64,000 nucleotides of DNA from Cucumis sativus. Taxonomy: Eukaryota; Streptophyta; Magnoliopsida; Cucurbitales; Cucurbitaceae. Location: assembly GCF_000004075.3 (NCBI RefSeq), contig NC_026657.2, forward strand, positions 3,720,001 to 3,784,000, given 5' to 3'. This document shows, piece by piece, positions 11,201-25,315 of the stretch; the first letter of the stretch is position 1; each line of letters starts with the position of its first letter. The notes under the pieces were generated by a model. The model worked only from the letters and a program-made list of their open reading frames with translations, did not search any database and had not been told where the DNA came from. The translations under genes were made by a program, and so were the position numbers.

Positions 11201-11926
11201 TCCCCTTAATTAAGCATATGCCATGAACCCAATGCTGAAATAAGAGCACTATGACGTCAAAGAACCCCCTAATTACCCTCTGTTCGATCAGAGGAAAAAT
11301 CTGGGTTAGAACAAGAGCAACAGAAAAACGATATATTATCATTTATAAATCTGGAATTCCTTAACTGTCAGTCACCTCAAACAACAACACAAAATCAAAA
11401 CAGTTCAAAAGAAGCTGAGAAACATAATAATAAATAATACATCATTTTTTATTTTAAAAAAAAAAAAAAGATAAAAGATAAACGGTCAAAGAAGAGAAAA
11501 CCCGTTCAAAATTTTAGTTAATGAAGGAACATAATTTCAAGCATTTCTGAACTTTTCTTCAGCAACCCATCAAAGAAATGGAAGTCAAAAAGCAGCTCAA
11601 AGACTCATTTAACTAAGTCCGATCGAAACCCTCATCCCCAAATTCAAAAGGAACTTCAACTAGCACTTCCACTCCCACAATTAAAAGACCAAGAACAAAA
11701 TCCAAGAAAGAAGAAAACAGAGAGAGAGAAAGAGGAAAAAAAAAAAAAGAACCTTCAAGTTGGTAAGAAGAACAGGAGAGTCGAGAAATGAAGTGGGACT
11801 GAGGCCAGGAGGGATGGTAATGCAAGGGGACCTGGAGATCGGAAGCTTGGCGGGAGACAAGAGCTTGTACTTAGCACCGGAGGAGGCATTAGATGGATCG
11901 GGGAGGTCGGAATCAGTGGGGTCCAT
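5231..11926 (-). CDS. WRKY20: Group I WRKY transcription factor, WRKY20-like
   Basis: Six exons: 11753-11926, 10036-10203, 6574-7123, 6295-6460, 6030-6188 and 5231-5615. They join in phase into 533 residues. Exons 1 and 2 carry the Ser-Pro-rich N-terminus, with the conserved [16 protein letters not shown] block joined to [11 protein letters not shown] across the first splice. The N-terminal WRKY domain has WRKYGQK at 215-221 and zinc ligands C235, C240, H263 and H265. The C-terminal domain has WRKYGQK at 391-397 and C411, C416, H440 and H442. It is interrupted by the family's conserved intron after NPNPR. Such factors bind W-boxes (TTGACC/T) in the nucleus; the C-terminal domain is the main DNA contact. 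The linker ([29 protein letters not shown]) is closest to AtWRKY20. The ATG at 11926 is the first in frame. The protein stops early relative to relatives (see the decayed tail), but both DNA-binding domains are intact. Intron 2 is 2.9 kb and holds SINE- and MITE-like inserts. Confidence 0.93.
8290..8403 (+). mobile_element. SINE-like element with poly(A) tail and target-site duplication
   Basis: The element lies in intron 2 of the WRKY gene. It has a tRNA-like head with an A-box-like segment (GGATTGACCTAGTGGTAGTC) and a B-box-like segment (CAAGATCATGGGTTACTTGG), and ends in 13 or more A residues. It is flanked by near-identical direct repeats: GTTAGTTATTGGGACTA at 8273-8289 and GTTAGTTATGGGACTA at 8404-8419. 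Length, promoter-like boxes, A-tail and flanking duplication together are the hallmarks of LINE-mobilised SINE insertion. The box matches are loose. Confidence 0.75.
8434..8457 (-). mobile_element. Inverted 5' fragment of the same SINE
   Basis: CCACTAGGTCAATCCATGAT, continuing GGTT, is the reverse complement of the first 24 bases of the neighbouring element (AACCATCATGGATTGACCTA...). It sits right after a short T-run, 15 bases beyond the downstream target duplication. It is an older, truncated copy in opposite orientation or a twin-priming product. Confidence 0.65.
9131..9476. mobile_element. MITE-like element with ~11-bp terminal inverted repeats
   Basis: The left end AGAGTGATTTT and the right end AAAATCACTCT are perfect inverted repeats about 345 bases apart in WRKY intron 2. 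The interior is AT-rich and non-coding. The superfamily is not assigned and I could not find a convincing target duplication. Confidence 0.4.
9490..9681. mobile_element. Fold-back MITE-like element, copy 1
   Basis: An imperfect palindrome. The left arm holds AAATATTTACAACATATAAC and GATTCTATCAATAATA; the right arm holds TATTGATAGAATC and TATATGTTGTAAATATTT. The centre is TTCTATCA-GCCAG-TGATAGAAG. Related copies with the same arm words lie at about 20899-21036 and 43180-43280. Confidence 0.65.
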
Positions 11927-12196
11927 GAAGAAAGAGAAAGAGAGAGAGAGAGAAAGAAGAAAGAGAGTCAGAGGAGGAGGAGGAGGAAGAAGGTGGAAAT
12001 TGGGGAAGAGGGAAAGGGCAGAAAGGTCATTTCGAGAAGAAGGGAAGCTCCGGCAGGTGTGGGGTTTGAAAGGAAGTTAGGGTAAAGCTGTGTAATAGAG
12101 AGAGAGAAAACAGAGGAAAAACAGAGGAAAAGAGAAAGAAAGTGGAAGACTACGAAGAGACTTTCGTGACCTTTTTTTGTCTTTGGATCTAAGTCC

Positions 12197-12244
12197 GGAT
12201 GGATGGATGGATGGATGGATGGATGGATGCATGCATGCATGCAC
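12197..12244. repeat. (GGAT)n-(GCAT)n microsatellite upstream of the WRKY gene
   Basis: About eight GGAT units pass into GCAT units. They lie about 270-320 bases upstream of the WRKY start codon, just beyond an AG-rich (CT-rich on the coding strand) leader. The position puts it in the leader or core promoter. Confidence 0.85.
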
Positions 12245-15200
12245 CATTGCTTTTCTTTCTTTTAAATGTTTTCCTTTTCCCTCTCCCAATTTTCAATTTC
12301 TTCATTTCAATACATTTATTTTTTACCTTCATAAGTTTCATCTTTTCATAATACAATTGCATTTTTTTTAGTGATTCTTTTTCAATAAAATGTAAATAAT
12401 TTGTTGTGCTTTATTATTATAAACAAAACTCTTTTAAAAAAATTAAAATATTTAAGTTAGTAAATAAATATTTATGTTTTTTAGATGAGCTAACATTTTA
12501 TTTTTGTTTAAATAGTTGTTGTACTTTGGTCCTTTTAAAGTTTAAATTGATCTTTAGTGTTAGTGTACTCTAAAAGTTAGGGAATATGTGGTAGAATGAT
12601 TTGGCCGTCATTTAAAATTTTAAATAAATCGAGTTTGGACATTTATCAAGTTCAAATAAAATATAAAGATTTGTTTGATTACGTTTAGATTTTATGTGCT
12701 TTGTTTTTCTTTTTTAAAATATATATATTTTATTATTATTCTTATTTTTTGTTTTCAAAACTTAAGAAACAGTTACTAAAAAAGAAAAAAAATAAAGAAA
12801 CTATGAGAAATAGTGTTTTTGAGTTTTATGCTTATTTTATTTGATTATATTTCATCTATGTTTTAAAATCTCTCTTTGGGAGACGTGAAGGTCTATCGTT
12901 CAATTCTCAATTTTGATATTTTTTTTTTTCTTTCTTTAACTTGTTTTATGTTTTCTACCTTTATTAATTTGTCATATTTATATGTTTAGTATTTCTTAAT
13001 TTATTTTTTCCTTTCTTTATTAATACTTTATATGTATGTTTAATATTTTATAATTCCTCTTTTTCTTCTTTTAATTTTTCATAATTACATGTTCAATTTA
13101 ATTTGAATTTATAGCCAACATTTTCAAATTTTAGATATAGTTTTAAATTTTCTTTTCTATTTAGCTATGTTTTTATTTTATATTAATTAATTTTTATATT
13201 TATATGTTTATTTTAATTCTAAATTCTAAATTATTTAATATTTACATTCATATATTATTTAAGTTATCTTTAATATTTTACCATCGGAAATTTGCATAGT
13301 AATATAATTGAGTTTTTTAAATTAATTAGAGGAGAAATAATATTTCAAATCAAAATTTAAAAGTATATGATTAAGTTATTAATTTTGTAATGAAATTTAT
13401 ATGTATGATAATGTTAATATTTTATAATTGTTTTTCTATATATTTTAATTAATTCTATATTTTTTTTACGTAATTAAATTATATTTAAACTAAAAAATGT
13501 TAGAAAAAGTAACCCATAAAATGATTTTCAAACCATTTCTATTTCTTTTTCTTTCAGGAACAGGAAACGATAATAGTTATTAAATTTAGTCTCGTTTTTT
13601 ATCTCAAAGAAGAAAAACAAGAATCAAGAGACAGGAAATGGAAACGTTATTAAACAACCTTAAATTACTTTATTTTTTTTTTCAAATTTTAATTGTACTC
13701 CAACTCACCCGACCCAACCTAATTCACTATCGCATGAAAAAATGCCACATCATAACTTCATTACAATACAAAAATCAAAATAAAATAAAACCTTTTCTTT
13801 AAATATATGGAACAAAATAAACTATTTTAAATCTTATTTATATTATATTTTATATCAATATGACTTTTTTTATTTTTTTTTATATATATTTCTTGATTTT
13901 CTTACAATGTAATAAAAATGTGGAAACCATAATAAATATTGAAAAATGAAAGAAAAAGACTCATAAACAATTAAATTATTTTAAAATTTAATTTTTTTAA
14001 TAAATATAAAATATTTATCTTTATTTAATAGTTGCAAAATTTATCTATATTTCCAACCATTGAAATTTTGAAGGTTGATGTTGATTAAGTTATGATTTTC
14101 ATTTTGGCATATGTAGTAATTTTTTGCTACATTTTTTTTAGTTTCATAGTAATTTATTATTATTAAAAAACTTATCAAAATAAAGTCTAAAAGAATGTTA
14201 GAATATTTAAAGATTCTCCAATTTTAAAAATCTCCCTCTCTAAATTTTGTAGATATACTAAAATCATTTTGATTTTCTTGCTTTTTTATCCAAAAGTTTT
14301 TCAAATTGATTTTTTTTTTAAATTTATAGTTTTTTAAACATTGTTTCAAGAGTGATTTGAAAATGTTAAAATTACTTTTATCAAATTGAAAACTATTCTA
14401 AAACAAATTTTTAAATATTCAAAATCAATCTTAATAAAATAAAAAAAAAATATATATTGAAAAGAACCTCTCGATAACGTATTTTAAAAAATTCAAAATC
14501 AACTCTAATAGAATATAAATTGATTGGTTTAAAAATGTTTCTTAAAAAGGTGGGTTTTTCTTGTATGTTAAAAGAATATTTTTCCAAAATTATCTTAAAT
14601 TTAAACACAAATATTTGTGTTCCATATGTTTTGTTTTAGTTCAAAAATCATGAAATAAAACGTTGAACTCTAAGATTGATGTCTTATATATTAAAGATGT
14701 GTTTAGTTAAAATTGTGAAACGTTTATTTTTTAATTTGGAATAGAAAAAACCACTTTTAAAACTTGAACTATTTACTCCGCTAAAAAAACATTTACTATA
14801 AAAATTTGAGAAAAAAGCTAAGAAAGAAGATTTGTTTTAGTGTTTTTAATGGTTAATCAAAATGGCTCTAATTAATTTATACAATATATAAAATTATAAA
14901 AAAAAATAGGTCCGTTACTTTAGTTCCACCATCTATTGTCGTCCTTCGTCGGCCACCTCTACCAACCAACTTTAGTCATAATCATCCTCAACAAAGAAAA
15001 CATCCAACAATTTTCTTTAGAACAACCACCTCTAGCAACCATCTTTGGTGATACTCTACTCCAACGACGACAAGCTCCAAAGATCAATTTCAATTGTGAA
15101 CTTCAACAACGATTATCTCCAATGACTAACTCTGTCAATCAATCGTTTTGATTATCTCCAACAACAACCATTGCAAATAATCTACAATTATTATATATAC

Positions 15201-16559
15201 CGCTAAAGAAAAATAAAACTCTACCAATAAAAGTGTTTTTAAATACTCGTTGAGAGCAACTCTTTAGACAATCCAATAGTTAATATATTCTTTTCGTTTG
15301 TTAATTTGAAAGCAAATATAACAGTAATTGTAAATTTACAAAAATTAGTAATTGCTAGGATAACACTTTTATTAAAAATGTGCCTCAACTATGTTTTTGA
15401 ATCTCCAAACATTTTGAGAATTTTCCCTCTTTAGTTATTTAATTGTGTAATCCTCATGTTACACCTTCTGAGTTACGTATAAGTTAGAACCTTATACATT
15501 AAGTATATAATTTCTAGTTAAAGTATAATCAATTTGCTAGTAGGTTGAGTTCGTATATATCAATTTTGTTGGACACAAGCAACCTTTAAGTTCTAACTTA
15601 CATTAGCTTTGCTTTTAGATGATGTTTGATGTTTAAATCTCCATTCCATATTATATTAATTGAAAGATTTAAAAAAACATATATTCAAAATGGTTTGTTT
15701 GCTTGTGTTGATAAGGACAAGTCTCTCACTCATAAAGTAATTGAGATATAATGATTGCCTATTATTATTATTTTGAAAAAATCAATGTCTATAATTAAAG
15801 GTAGGGTTGCTACAAATTTAAATCTAAAAAAGTGTATATAATGTAAAACCAAACAAAAGTATATGGTTAAATTATAAAAATTGCTCATAAACTTTCTACT
15901 AAATTTTTCTTTAAACTTTCAAAACAATTAAAAAAAATACTCTAATCAATTAGATTTAGAGTTTAAAAAATACCAAAAATCAATTAAAAATTTCATAAAT
16001 ATGCTTAAAACCTTAAATTAATAATAATAATAATAATAAAATATTCTATAAAATGCCTTTTAAAACATAGTAAAACAATAGCAAGTCAAATAATAAAATT
16101 GTATTGAATTCTTAACCAACGTTAAACATTTGAAATATAAATACTTTTAAAATTTTAAAAATAGAGTTAAAAAATATCATCGTTATTATAGATAATATTT
16201 TAAAAGGTCACGATCTTTTAAAACTTTTGTGACAAGTTTACCGTCAATTTTGTAACCACCTAATTTTGTCGGGTGATGATTAAAATAAATTTAATTGTTA
16301 GATTAATTTTTGTGCTAATTTTTAATTATATGATCAACAATCTTTTGCTTAAATAAAATGTTATTTAACTATTTTAAAGTTTTATGGCTACTTTAGTGAA
16401 AATAACTAAACCAATTGGTTAGAGTAATTAAGGTAGGTGGAAAAATATGAAATGTGACAACTTTTTAAAATTGGTTTTGGTTATCAAAAGTTTCATTTCA
16501 TTTAGACGGGTAGGCCAAAGTTGACATTATTTCAAATTTAAAAAATTAGCAATTTAAGG

Positions 16560-17100
16560 AATTTTTATTCATTATTTTTTGCTATAAATAATCTCTTGTT
16601 CTTCATTCATGGTGGAGGATACTGTTCACACGAGATTTTTCAGATAAATGTATTTCGTGGAATTGAACTTTGTATATTGATTGTATAGTGAATACAATTT
16701 TTAGTATTTACTCATTTGATGTTTTCTCCGAATGCAAGTTAAAAACTTAGAGTTTATTGGTATTTGATCTTAAGAATGTAGTAGTTGCAAGTCAATTCGA
16801 GCTTCGATCTTTTTGAAATCAGATGTTGATCTCAAGGTTGATACGGACCTGCATGTCTTGAGTGCTTGAAAATTTTGAATATTCAATTCTTCAAATCTTC
16901 AATACTACAGAGTTTCAATTCTTCTTTCAACCAAAGATTCAAAAAATGAATGAGAATAACTATATTTAAAGAGAATTTTCATGGGCTTTTAGTTGAGCTT
17001 GGACCTATTTTCTTGTTGAGCTTGGGCTTGGGCCCACATTTTGCCAGTTGGATTTAGGCTTGAGTCCATTATATTTTCTTGGTCCAATTTTCATATATAA
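16560..17100 (+). mobile_element. LTR-like dispersed repeat, copy A
   Basis: It begins near TGTTCACACGAGATTT (16623), preceded by GCTATAAATA. It continues with ATTTCGTGGAATTGAACTT and later a GGGCTTGGGCCCA-rich part. The first ~50 bases match, in reverse complement, the segment ending at 31114 (TGTTCACACGAGATTTCTC, then ATTCGTGGAGTTGAACTT). The TG start and CA-like end suggest a degenerate solo LTR. No flanking duplication was found. Confidence 0.4.
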
Positions 17101-20100
17101 GGTTTGAATTGGGTTAGGTATGATAAAATGACTTTGCTAAAATTTAATTTGCCAATATAAAGAAAAAACCACACACATAAATTATAGAGATTTTTACAAA
17201 ATTCTCATCCCATCTTCTCTAGTCTCCATATAACACTTCTTCTCTTACCAATCTATTCTTAAGAAAAATATAAAAAAAATCTACAACATCCATTTTGTTT
17301 TCTTTTCTAACAAACTCCTAAATTTTCATATTTTTCCAAAAAGCTTTCTACCATACCAAAAATCATATGACAGTTTTCTTTTAAATGGACATTGTGTACT
17401 TGGATTTTGAATCTATAACACATCGTATATCCATGTCACATTACACTTTGAATGATAATTTGTTCATCTTGCATCATCGAAAAATTTAGTATAGGCCCAA
17501 GGGGCTCGAGTCCCCCCTCAACATTATTGTCTTTGTGTAATATGTAAAAGAAAACTAATTAATGTTTAATATTTATAGGTAATTTAGTGGAAAACGGATG
17601 TGTAGTTTTTATTTTTTTCTCTTATAACTCGAAGGTCATGCTAATAAATTTTCTGAATCCGCTACTACCTTGCATATTGAAAAATTATGATATGAAAATT
17701 TATGTAAATGATGAGGTTATAAAAGAAAATCAACCCCACTGAAGCCAAATTTTTTGGGTTGGATTAACCCTGCATATTGAAGTGTCCATAATTTTCTTTC
17801 AATCCGACTTTTTCTATGATTTTATTTAAAAATTGATTACTTTTCCGGTAAAAAAGTTGGTAGCTACGTATTTACCAAATGAGTCATTCACAATTAATTT
17901 TAAATAGTAAAATAAATAAATAAATTATTTTTAATAGTGTGGCATTAATAATTGAAATTTTGAATAAATTTACAAATTTACTACTTACTCTTATCTATTT
18001 ACAAAATTAAATAATAATACAAAAAAAGATATAAACCAAATGAGTGACAAAAGATATAGTCTCTCATTTAACTATCCCATCCAAAACCATCAATCTTTCA
18101 CATCTCCCCCTCTTCCTAAACTTTTTCATTATTCTTCTTACTAACTTTACATTTCATCTAACAATTATTATCATCACCTATATACTCATAAGTTGAAGAC
18201 TCTACCCTACAAAAATTATATCTCTACCAAAAACATTTACTTATAGTTGATGTTTGAAGGGTTATTGGGTTGGAGGATTTTGGAGTGGAAATGGGCTTCG
18301 GAATTTGAAGCCCATATTTTATTTGGTTGAAGAATTTGCTTCCAAAATATATACATTGGATGAGATGTCACATACAAAAAGTTAAAACCAAAAATAGAAT
18401 AAATATTCATAAGCTTTTTTTTTTTTTTTTGACCTACTTTGTCTATCAAGGTTGAATGATGAATTTTTCAACCCACGTTTTTGGTTGATGCAATCCCTTT
18501 GTTCAAATATTTATTTTTAACGTTTAAAATTAAAAAATTTGAAATCTCTTAAAAGACTTATTTGAGATGATATTTTTTTTAATTTTCTTCCTTTTTCTTT
18601 ACTCATTAAAAAAGCTGAAAAAAATTTATTAAAACACAATTATATTGTTGCAAATTTAAAAGAAAAAAAAGGAGTTTGATGAATTTAAATTCCAATTTAT
18701 TTGGGATTTGGAGAGATTGCCCTGTAGGGTCTCTCCCATTTTCAACTTCTTTATTTATAGAGTTTTTCTTAAGGTTTGTGGAGCACTAATTTTTAGATCA
18801 ATTAATTGACTTTGATTTGATTGGGGTGGCTTTTGAGTCATCTCATGTTCAACCTATTTTTGGGTTCAATTAAATTATACTACCAAATTATTTTATTCAC
18901 TTTTTACGTGACATTATCAAAATTTACCAACTTTGATTTCAATCTCAATTTTGGACATTCCTAGGGAAAAAAATCAATTTTGGATGTGTATAAATTTTTT
19001 AATTTGTTCATTGTTTATAATTTTTGTCATTACAATTTGTGCACGAATTTGATTGAAAATTGGTAGAAGGGATTACTTTTGACCTTTGTTTATGAATTTT
19101 GATCAAAACTATTTCAATCTCTCTAAAAATTGAACGAGAGCAATTTTTGTTAGAGATTTGATTTGAGCAAAATTTTCGATGTTTATCTTCTTTAAAAAAA
19201 ATGTAGGGATCAGACTAATTTCAAATTAGAGATTGAGTCGTCGGTTTGTAAATGGATTAAGGTGATAGAGGTAAAGATTTTGTAGGAAAAGAATATATTT
19301 AATTTTGTTTTAATAATTTGAAATAATAAAAATTAAATTTAAATAACAAACACAAAACTATTTAACATTCACTTAAGGTAATTAATTAGTTATATATTGG
19401 TTGAAGTTGACTTTGATTAGCTTTATAATTGGATAGAAATTGTTGAAAGAGTAATCACACACTTGCAATAAACAACAATATCATTTATTATTGTATAAGA
19501 CCTCATCATGACAATATGAATGAAACCCCAAACACATTCATCACACCATTGATCTTAAGAAATTTTGATAAATTTTCAACCCAAATGTTGGCCAATACCA
19601 ACAACAACGAAAAAAAAATTAAAAAAGAGATGGCTTAGAAAATAAAGAAAAAGAATCCGACCCTTAATCGAGTATAAGAGAATTATAGAGTAAAGAATAA
19701 GTGGAGCGTTCTTAGATGTGAATTTTCTAATCTCTAGCAAACTAAGAACCAAATATCATATTATCTTTATATATATATATATATTGCTTTTTTCTACGAG
19801 GCCAAATTTTACCAACTCTTTTAATTTTCAAACATTTTTTTCCGACTATCTTATTCTATAGACATTTTTCATTTTCAATCTATCTATATGAAACCATAAT
19901 CCATATTGTATGCAAGGTAACATTCTCGAATATTTTGGATGGAGAAGAACACATGAGATGCAAAAGAAAAAAAAAAAAGAAGAGAGACCTACAAAATAGC
20001 ATGCGGCTTGTCACATAAACACTTAAATACCTTTATTAGAGTTACGTTATGATGTATTTATTTGGAGCTTGATCTACGAGTTTCAAAACTAATGCTTTGT

Positions 20101-20898
20101 GGTCAAATTGGACTAACTCTCAAGCCACCTAAGCAACAGTTGTTGTGTGATCTTAACGTCAATACCACAAGTGCACGATGTCAAATTTCAATAGAGTGTA
20201 AATTAAGTTACTTGAGAATCATCCTCAGAATTATTGCGTTTATTCTAATTACTTAGCAACTTATTTTATCTGAATAACCTAATTAAAAAAAGTTTAGAAG
20301 TTTGATGGGTAAAAATGTGTATTATTTCTCAAGCTTATTTATACTTGTTTTGAGATGTTTTATTGTTGCTTTCACAAGCTTAATTGTATATGATATGTAC
20401 ATCTAGAGATTAGATACAATACCTAATCAAATTGATAGTGTAGTGTATACTAAGGCAGCCTATTTTAAGTTATAATTGTGAGCATTTTATAGCTATCAAA
20501 CTTGCTCCATATTATTTTCCTTTCATGAGACCAAACTTCTTCTTGCCAACCTATCTCAATTTATCATTAATGTATTAGTAATCTCCTAAATGTGTTAGAT
20601 GATCAAATTTCTTCCTTAGAAATTTATTTTTTAAAAACTTTTTAATTACATGAACTTACACTTTATTTGGTATATATCAATATTTCTTTTAGTTATTGAT
20701 CTTTTAAATTAAGCATATATACACATCATCACTTTCATCATTATTCTATAATTTATCTTTTCGTTTTATTATGATCATATTTTCATTCTATATTTTTTTA
20801 TAATTTTTTTTATTAAATGTTCTACCTTTCAAATTAGGGAATTTTACTGAGAGGTTTAGGTTTAATGTTTCGTGGATGAATGAAATATTTTAGGGGCA

Positions 20899-21036
20899 TT
20901 TTTTAAAATAGCAAAATAAAATAAAATATTTACAAGTTGTAGCAAAATTGTGGATTCTATCACGGTAACATATTAATAACTATCAGAATTTGCTATAGGT
21001 TGTAAATATTTGGTAAAATCTACTATTTTTAAAAAT
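20899..21036. mobile_element. Fold-back MITE-like element, copy 2
   Basis: The left arm AAAATATTTACAAGTTGTAG, with CAAAA following, faces the right arm TTTGCTATAGGTTGTAAATA, with TTTGGTAAA following. The core contains GATTCTATCA. It shares arm and core words with the copy in the WRKY intron. Confidence 0.55.
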
Positions 21037-23020
21037 TCCTCAATAATTTATTATCTTTAAATTTTTTTTCTAGATATTTAATTACTTTTTTGTTGGTTTT
21101 ATTTTTGTTATTTATTTATTTTAGTGGATATTCATTTGACGTAGGATATTTCAAATTAAACAGTGGTATATTTTGATATGTTTTTTAAGAGAGTTTGACT
21201 TAATGGTATTGACATGATCTTTATTATAGACGTAAAAGATATTCAATCCTTCTCTCTTTTATTTTTTATTTTTACTTAAGAAAAGAGTTCACATGTGAAT
21301 ATACGTAGAAGAATTTATGAACCTCTAAAATTTTATTGAAATCATATGTCTTGATCAATTGAACTATATCCTAAAATGTCATTTGCAAATAGGAAGATGA
21401 AGAAAATTTTGTGTTAGGTTAAAGATATTTGTTGCTTTAAATTTGTGTTGATGTATATACATGACTTTATTGGGTGGTGATTAATTGTTATGCATGAATG
21501 AGTTATCACATGGTTCAACATGTGTAGTCCATTAATTAACCTAGTATGCTTGCAAGTTGAACAAAGCTATATATATAGTGTGCGTTGTGATAAAATAATT
21601 CACATGCATTCTTATGTATAGTATACATTGAACTGTGTTAAAAGCATATCCTAAAATCACGAGAGAAAATTAGACTTTGTGAGTTAAAAGTTAAACTAAA
21701 TATCTTTACATATGACTATGTATATTAATTAATATGTTGAACTTTGTTTTAGAAGTTCTCTATACGATTAAACAAGTTTTACTTCTATGTCAAATGCATA
21801 TACTGTAAACACCCATATAATAGAAAATTAATACTCTTTTAACTAACTTCTGCTTTACATTTTATTTACTCGAACTTATTAAAGAAAAGTTCGAACATCC
21901 TTTTATCGATGTGGAAATTGTTAACACTTTGATTAAAAAATACATTTATCGTTAGTATATAGACAGATATCGTTATACCTAACTCATTTCATAAATAGTT
22001 CGTAATGTTTAAAAAACGTGCATTTAATTTTCTTAACCTTGAAGTTATTTAGTGTTGACTAGAAAGAGCAAATTTGGAAAACAACTCATATACATACATT
22101 GTTTTTTATATATAGTACATATACTTTCATTTTTGTTTGTCTGATTTTTCCAATTATTTCACCAATTTTCTCAGCAATCGAATATAACCTAAAACTTTAA
22201 GTTAAAAGCATAAAGTTCCACGAAAAAATATTTGATAAAAATGGTAATGAGAGAAATTATAGAATGTGAGGGTTTTGATTCAGGGTTTATTCGGTTTTTA
22301 GAGTTTTGCATTTCTTTTTTGTGTATTTATATTAAAATTTAAATGATTATTAGCCTCAAATTAAATCATGTGATATAATTAAGACTTGTTGCTACGTGTT
22401 CGAGACGAACTAGAGCAACCGATGTTCTTAAAAATGGGTTAATTTTAAAATAATAATAATAATAATAAAGTTGTCACTAACTTTTTGTATGGTGTGATTG
22501 AACACCGAAATAAAGTAAATAATTTTTAAATAATATCATCAAAAATAGTTTGCAAAAAGTTGAGTTGAATTTGAGAGTCATTGTACGATAAAGTGTTAAC
22601 ACCTGTTCAGAAAAGATGGCAAAAAACTTATATATATCTTGAATTGACATCATTATTGAAATGAAAAAATAATTAAAGTGATTTTTTTTTAAAAAAAAAA
22701 CACGTGATTCCCTCTCTTCAAGCTCTAAGAAATTAGATGTCCAAATTTTATATATTATATCGTAGGATTTTGTTTAACAAAACAAGAATGTTATTACAAA
22801 ATATTATGAAATCATAAATTAAATTTTGAACGTTTCAGAAACAAAAAAAAAAAATAACATCTTTAAACAAAAACTTCTTACATGATTTTCGTGAAAGATT
22901 TTAAAACTTAAAAGAAATTTTCTGATTTTAAAACATAATGAAATTTTTAATTAGAAAGATTTATAAATTTTAATTAGAAATCAAAATAGACTTAATAGAA
23001 AAATTAGATAAATAAAAGAA

Positions 23021-23115
23021 AAATTGAAGAAAAAGAAAAGTATTTATATCTTATAGAAAAAAAAAATTGAAGAAAAAGAAAAGTATTTATATCTTATAGA
23101 AAAAAAAAATTGAGA
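23021..23115. repeat. 43-bp tandem repeat, about 2.3 copies
   Basis: TATTTATATCTTATAG occurs at 23041 and 23084, each preceded by an AAATTGAAGAAAAAGAAAAG word. The copies are nearly identical, so the duplication is recent. No gene overlaps it. Confidence 0.85.
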
Positions 23116-25290
23116 TTGGATTAAAGTTTAAAATTCTTCCAATTTTTAAACTTTCCCTAAATAAAAACAAGGATAAAAAACATCATAACAAATTAAACAA
23201 ACATAAAATAACATATCAAGATTTTAATAAAAATATATTGGATATCAAAACTTTAGAAATTGACTCATTACCTCAACAAATCTATGAAATCAGACTCTCA
23301 ATTTTTTTAGATTTTAAAGATTAAAAAAATTTGAAAGTCTTCAAATGATATATTAATTATTATTAGGGAAAATGTTAAGAAATAGAACATTTGACAAAAG
23401 TATTTACCCTTCGAACAAAAATGAAGTGCAATTAATTTTATCAAAATTTTCTATATTTTTTTTATAAAAACCTCTTTTTAATAATTAATCTAAAGAACAT
23501 TAAAATATTTTTAAAAAAACTTAACGAAGAAATATCAAATTGAACCTCGAGTAGCATTTGATGCAACATATTATATAAACAACCAATATCATTCAAAGAA
23601 GCATAATGGACTAATGAACCTAACAAAAATACGCACATTAACAATAATAATTTAAAATGTTAACAAATTTAAACAACTATTATAAATACTAAATATGTTA
23701 TTTATGAGTATTTTGGTTAGAGTAACACGTATTTGTTTTTTTTTTTTTATATATAAAAAGCGGGTTATTTTCTAAATAAAAAATTAATTAAATTAAAATA
23801 AAATTGAAATGATTTTAAATAAGGCAGACATAGATTTAAAATTGAAGGGCATAAAAAGGTTACTTTTGTAAGAAATCAATTACCATGAAAGAAAATGCTA
23901 AAAATAAAAGCTACCTAACATGAAAGTAATTTGGCCTAACACAATATGTTTAATAAAATGGTTTGATATGACTTAGACTATAATGTCAAACCAAAGAAAG
24001 ATGTTTTAATTAAATTAACATTGAGAACAATTTCGTCACATCAAAACTATATAGTTTTATACAATTGGAAAAGGGACTTCCTTTTATTATTAATTAGGTT
24101 ATAACGTTGTAGACATTAAGGAATACATTCATTCAAAATTAGAGGGTAGGCCAACACCCAAACAAGATTTGGCCAATTCATAAATTGAGTACATAAGGTC
24201 TACAACTAAAACACATTTTGGTTCACTCATATATAGGAAAAATCATGAACAAAAAGAGAAGTACATGAACCATATTATAGATGCACTATAGTTACACTAT
24301 CAATATATATGTGTCTAAATTCTTGTTTCATTGTTATAAATAGGAAATAGAGACGTGAATAATACCATTTACTACTGAACTACACCAACATTTGAGTTAC
24401 ATCACACGTTGTTTGAACGTAAAAGTGTAAAGAAACTCAATTGATTTAGATTATCACAAGATCATAAATATAAAATCAAACTATTTTTAAATCAACCAAC
24501 TATATCGTTTCATTTCCAAGAAAATAGATAGCAATTAATAATTTTAACCTATCATAACAAAAATATAGCACACCAATAGTAATGGGTAGCATTTCCTTGT
24601 TAACATAAAATTTAGAAAATTATATTTAAGTTTTTACAAATTTGGTCAATGATAATTTTTAATTAATTCCTGCATTTTACCTTTATTTAAAGAAGTATGG
24701 TATGGTCGATTATTAGTACCATTAATAGACTATAAAGGTCTGAAATATTAATATACTTCAATACGAGTTTACGATTAAACTAAACACTCAATAATAAAAA
24801 AATTTATATGATTGAATTAATGGATCAATGATAAAATAAATTATAGTTTTTAAACATATATAATTCTATTAACAATATAACTCTTTCAATAATAGAATTT
24901 TCTTTATTAACCATCTAATAATAATAAAAATCAAATTGTGATAGATCTATCGGGTGATTGACTTTTCAGGTTTATTTGTTTTACAAATATTTTTATGAAA
25001 TTTCATACGGACATCATCCAAAAATATTAAAACCCTAGCCTGATATAATTTTTTCATACCTACAAACTTGTGAAATTTTTATATTTAGGGAACGAATAAA
25101 GCATAATTAATCAATAAATTAATATCACTTAATCACTACTATAATTTTAATAATAATTAAATATAAATATATTATTTAGATTTAAAAAAATTTCAACTAA
25201 TACAAATATTTTATTTTATCTCATCTATTTAGCATAAGTAAAAGTTCGAACAATACATTAATTTCTATTTATTATTAAAAATAATTTAAA

Positions 25291-25315
25291 TAATATATAT
25301 ATATATATATATATT
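25291..25315. repeat. (TA)n microsatellite
   Basis: About eleven AT dinucleotides in intergenic DNA. Other shorter TA runs occur at about 19769 and 42249. Confidence 0.9.

Noticed and set aside
11760-12371. Several overlapping frames on both strands around the WRKY first exon
   Set aside because: They come from AG-rich leader and the GGAT repeat. The spliced WRKY frame on the minus strand explains the conserved part.
14936-15151. 71-residue open frame with Gln/Leu-rich translation
   Set aside because: Its DNA is made of degenerate CAACAA/ACC-type repeats. It has no ATG context, no partner exons and no known domain.
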